NCBI RefSeq assembly: GCF_000306785.1 | Contig: NC_017955.1 | Span: forward strand, 5,022,001 to 5,086,000 | Source of the DNA: Modestobacter italicus | Lineage (GTDB): Bacteria > Actinomycetota > Actinomycetes > Mycobacteriales > Geodermatophilaceae | DNA: 64,000 bases | Reading direction: 5' to 3' | Shown: positions 63,829-64,000 of the stretch, one piece after another | Layout: each line of letters starts with the position of its first letter | Position numbering within the stretch: position 1 is the stretch's first letter | Program-made: the position numbers and the translations under genes | Notes under the pieces: generated by a model | What the model was told of the DNA's origin: nothing | The model's database searches: none | Seen by the model: only the letters and a program-made list of their open reading frames with translations

Positions 63829-64000
63829 GTGACCTGCCCGTCCCTGCTGCGCCGCACCACCCTGGGTGGCGCGCACGAGGCGGGCTCCCTGGTCACCACC
63901 GAGCTCCAGCGGGTGCCCGAGCTCCTCGGCCCGCTGCGCGCCCGCCTCCACCAGGACGACGGCCGCGCCCAGTTCGCCCGCTACGTCGTCGTCGGCGTGG
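63829..64000 (+). CDS. partial protein, possibly GtrA-like
   Basis: Starts GTG: VTCPSLLRRTTLGGAHEAGS and runs to QFARYVVVGV at the window end. The last words resemble the first helix of GtrA-family flippase-like proteins, but too little is visible to be sure. GAAGGAG lies five bases before the start. Confidence 0.5.
   Translation, partial: MTCPSLLRRTTLGGAHEAGSLVTTELQRVPELLGPLRARLHQDDGRAQFARYVVVGV

Overview
The window is about 74 percent G+C, uses many GTG starts and is densely packed with short operons joined by ATGA, GTGA or TGATG overlaps. It encodes mycothiol synthase (MshD), a GlnR-type nitrogen regulator, an actinobacterial-style PHO box and leaderless GTG/ATG genes placed 6-8 nt after TANNNT boxes. 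All of this points to a high-GC actinomycete. The protein flavour (LCP protein with a long N-terminal tail, DUF222-HNH, RsbQ-like hydrolase) suggests Geodermatophilaceae or a close relative; that last step is inference.

Layout. 1-5.5 kb: BKACE-family enzyme (partial), ygfZ, a leaderless Fur-family regulator, pabC, nhaA, a structured intergenic element with a micro-ORF, and an orphan gene. 5.5-12.5 kb: DUF885 peptidase-like protein, nitrobindin-like protein, a 40-aa membrane protein, an RsbQ-like hydrolase coupled to a PAS-GGDEF-EAL protein, and a divergent epimerase/TetR pair with twin operators. 12.5-18.7 kb: secreted protease, then a sulfur and nitrogen block (DUF1416, sulfurtransferase with a Cys-rich leader peptide, thioredoxin, LmeA-like DUF2993, glnR, mshD). 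With pabC and the nitrobindin-like gene, this block keeps the gene set of the M. tuberculosis Rv0812-Rv0819 neighbourhood. 18.7-25.3 kb: PHO box, pstSCAB, and an LCP-family gene whose N-terminal part is displaced by two apparent single-base frameshifts. 25.3-33.8 kb: a coiled-coil protein with 42-bp tandem repeats, two small stress-type proteins, a siderophore-interacting-type flavoprotein, a PhoP-like two-component system, a hotdog thioesterase and cysDN. 33.8-39 kb: a form II CO-dehydrogenase-like molybdenum hydroxylase operon (coxL, coxS, coxM order) divergent from a CynX-type MFS gene. 39-47.4 kb: hrpA, a MarR plus DHA2 drug exporter pair, a formaldehyde-dehydrogenase-like alcohol dehydrogenase and partner. 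47.4-53 kb: a broken DUF222-HNH gene, acyl-CoA dehydrogenase, YihY, enoyl-CoA hydratase. 53-64 kb: a membrane protein, a hemerythrin-like protein, MarR plus a small barrel protein, a family-A DNA polymerase-like protein, OhrR, a small-membrane-module pair, an M20 peptidase, tRNA-Lys, a lipoprotein, a VanZ/Rieske operon and a partial GtrA-like gene.

Most of the content is core metabolism and regulation. No prophage, insertion sequence, CRISPR array or large foreign island is visible. The more unusual signals are small: the Cys-rich leaderless leader peptide, two palindrome-pair elements between convergent genes, the hydrolase/PAS-c-di-GMP pair, the in-gene 14-residue repeats, the frameshifted LCP gene, and several family members lacking an expected ligand.
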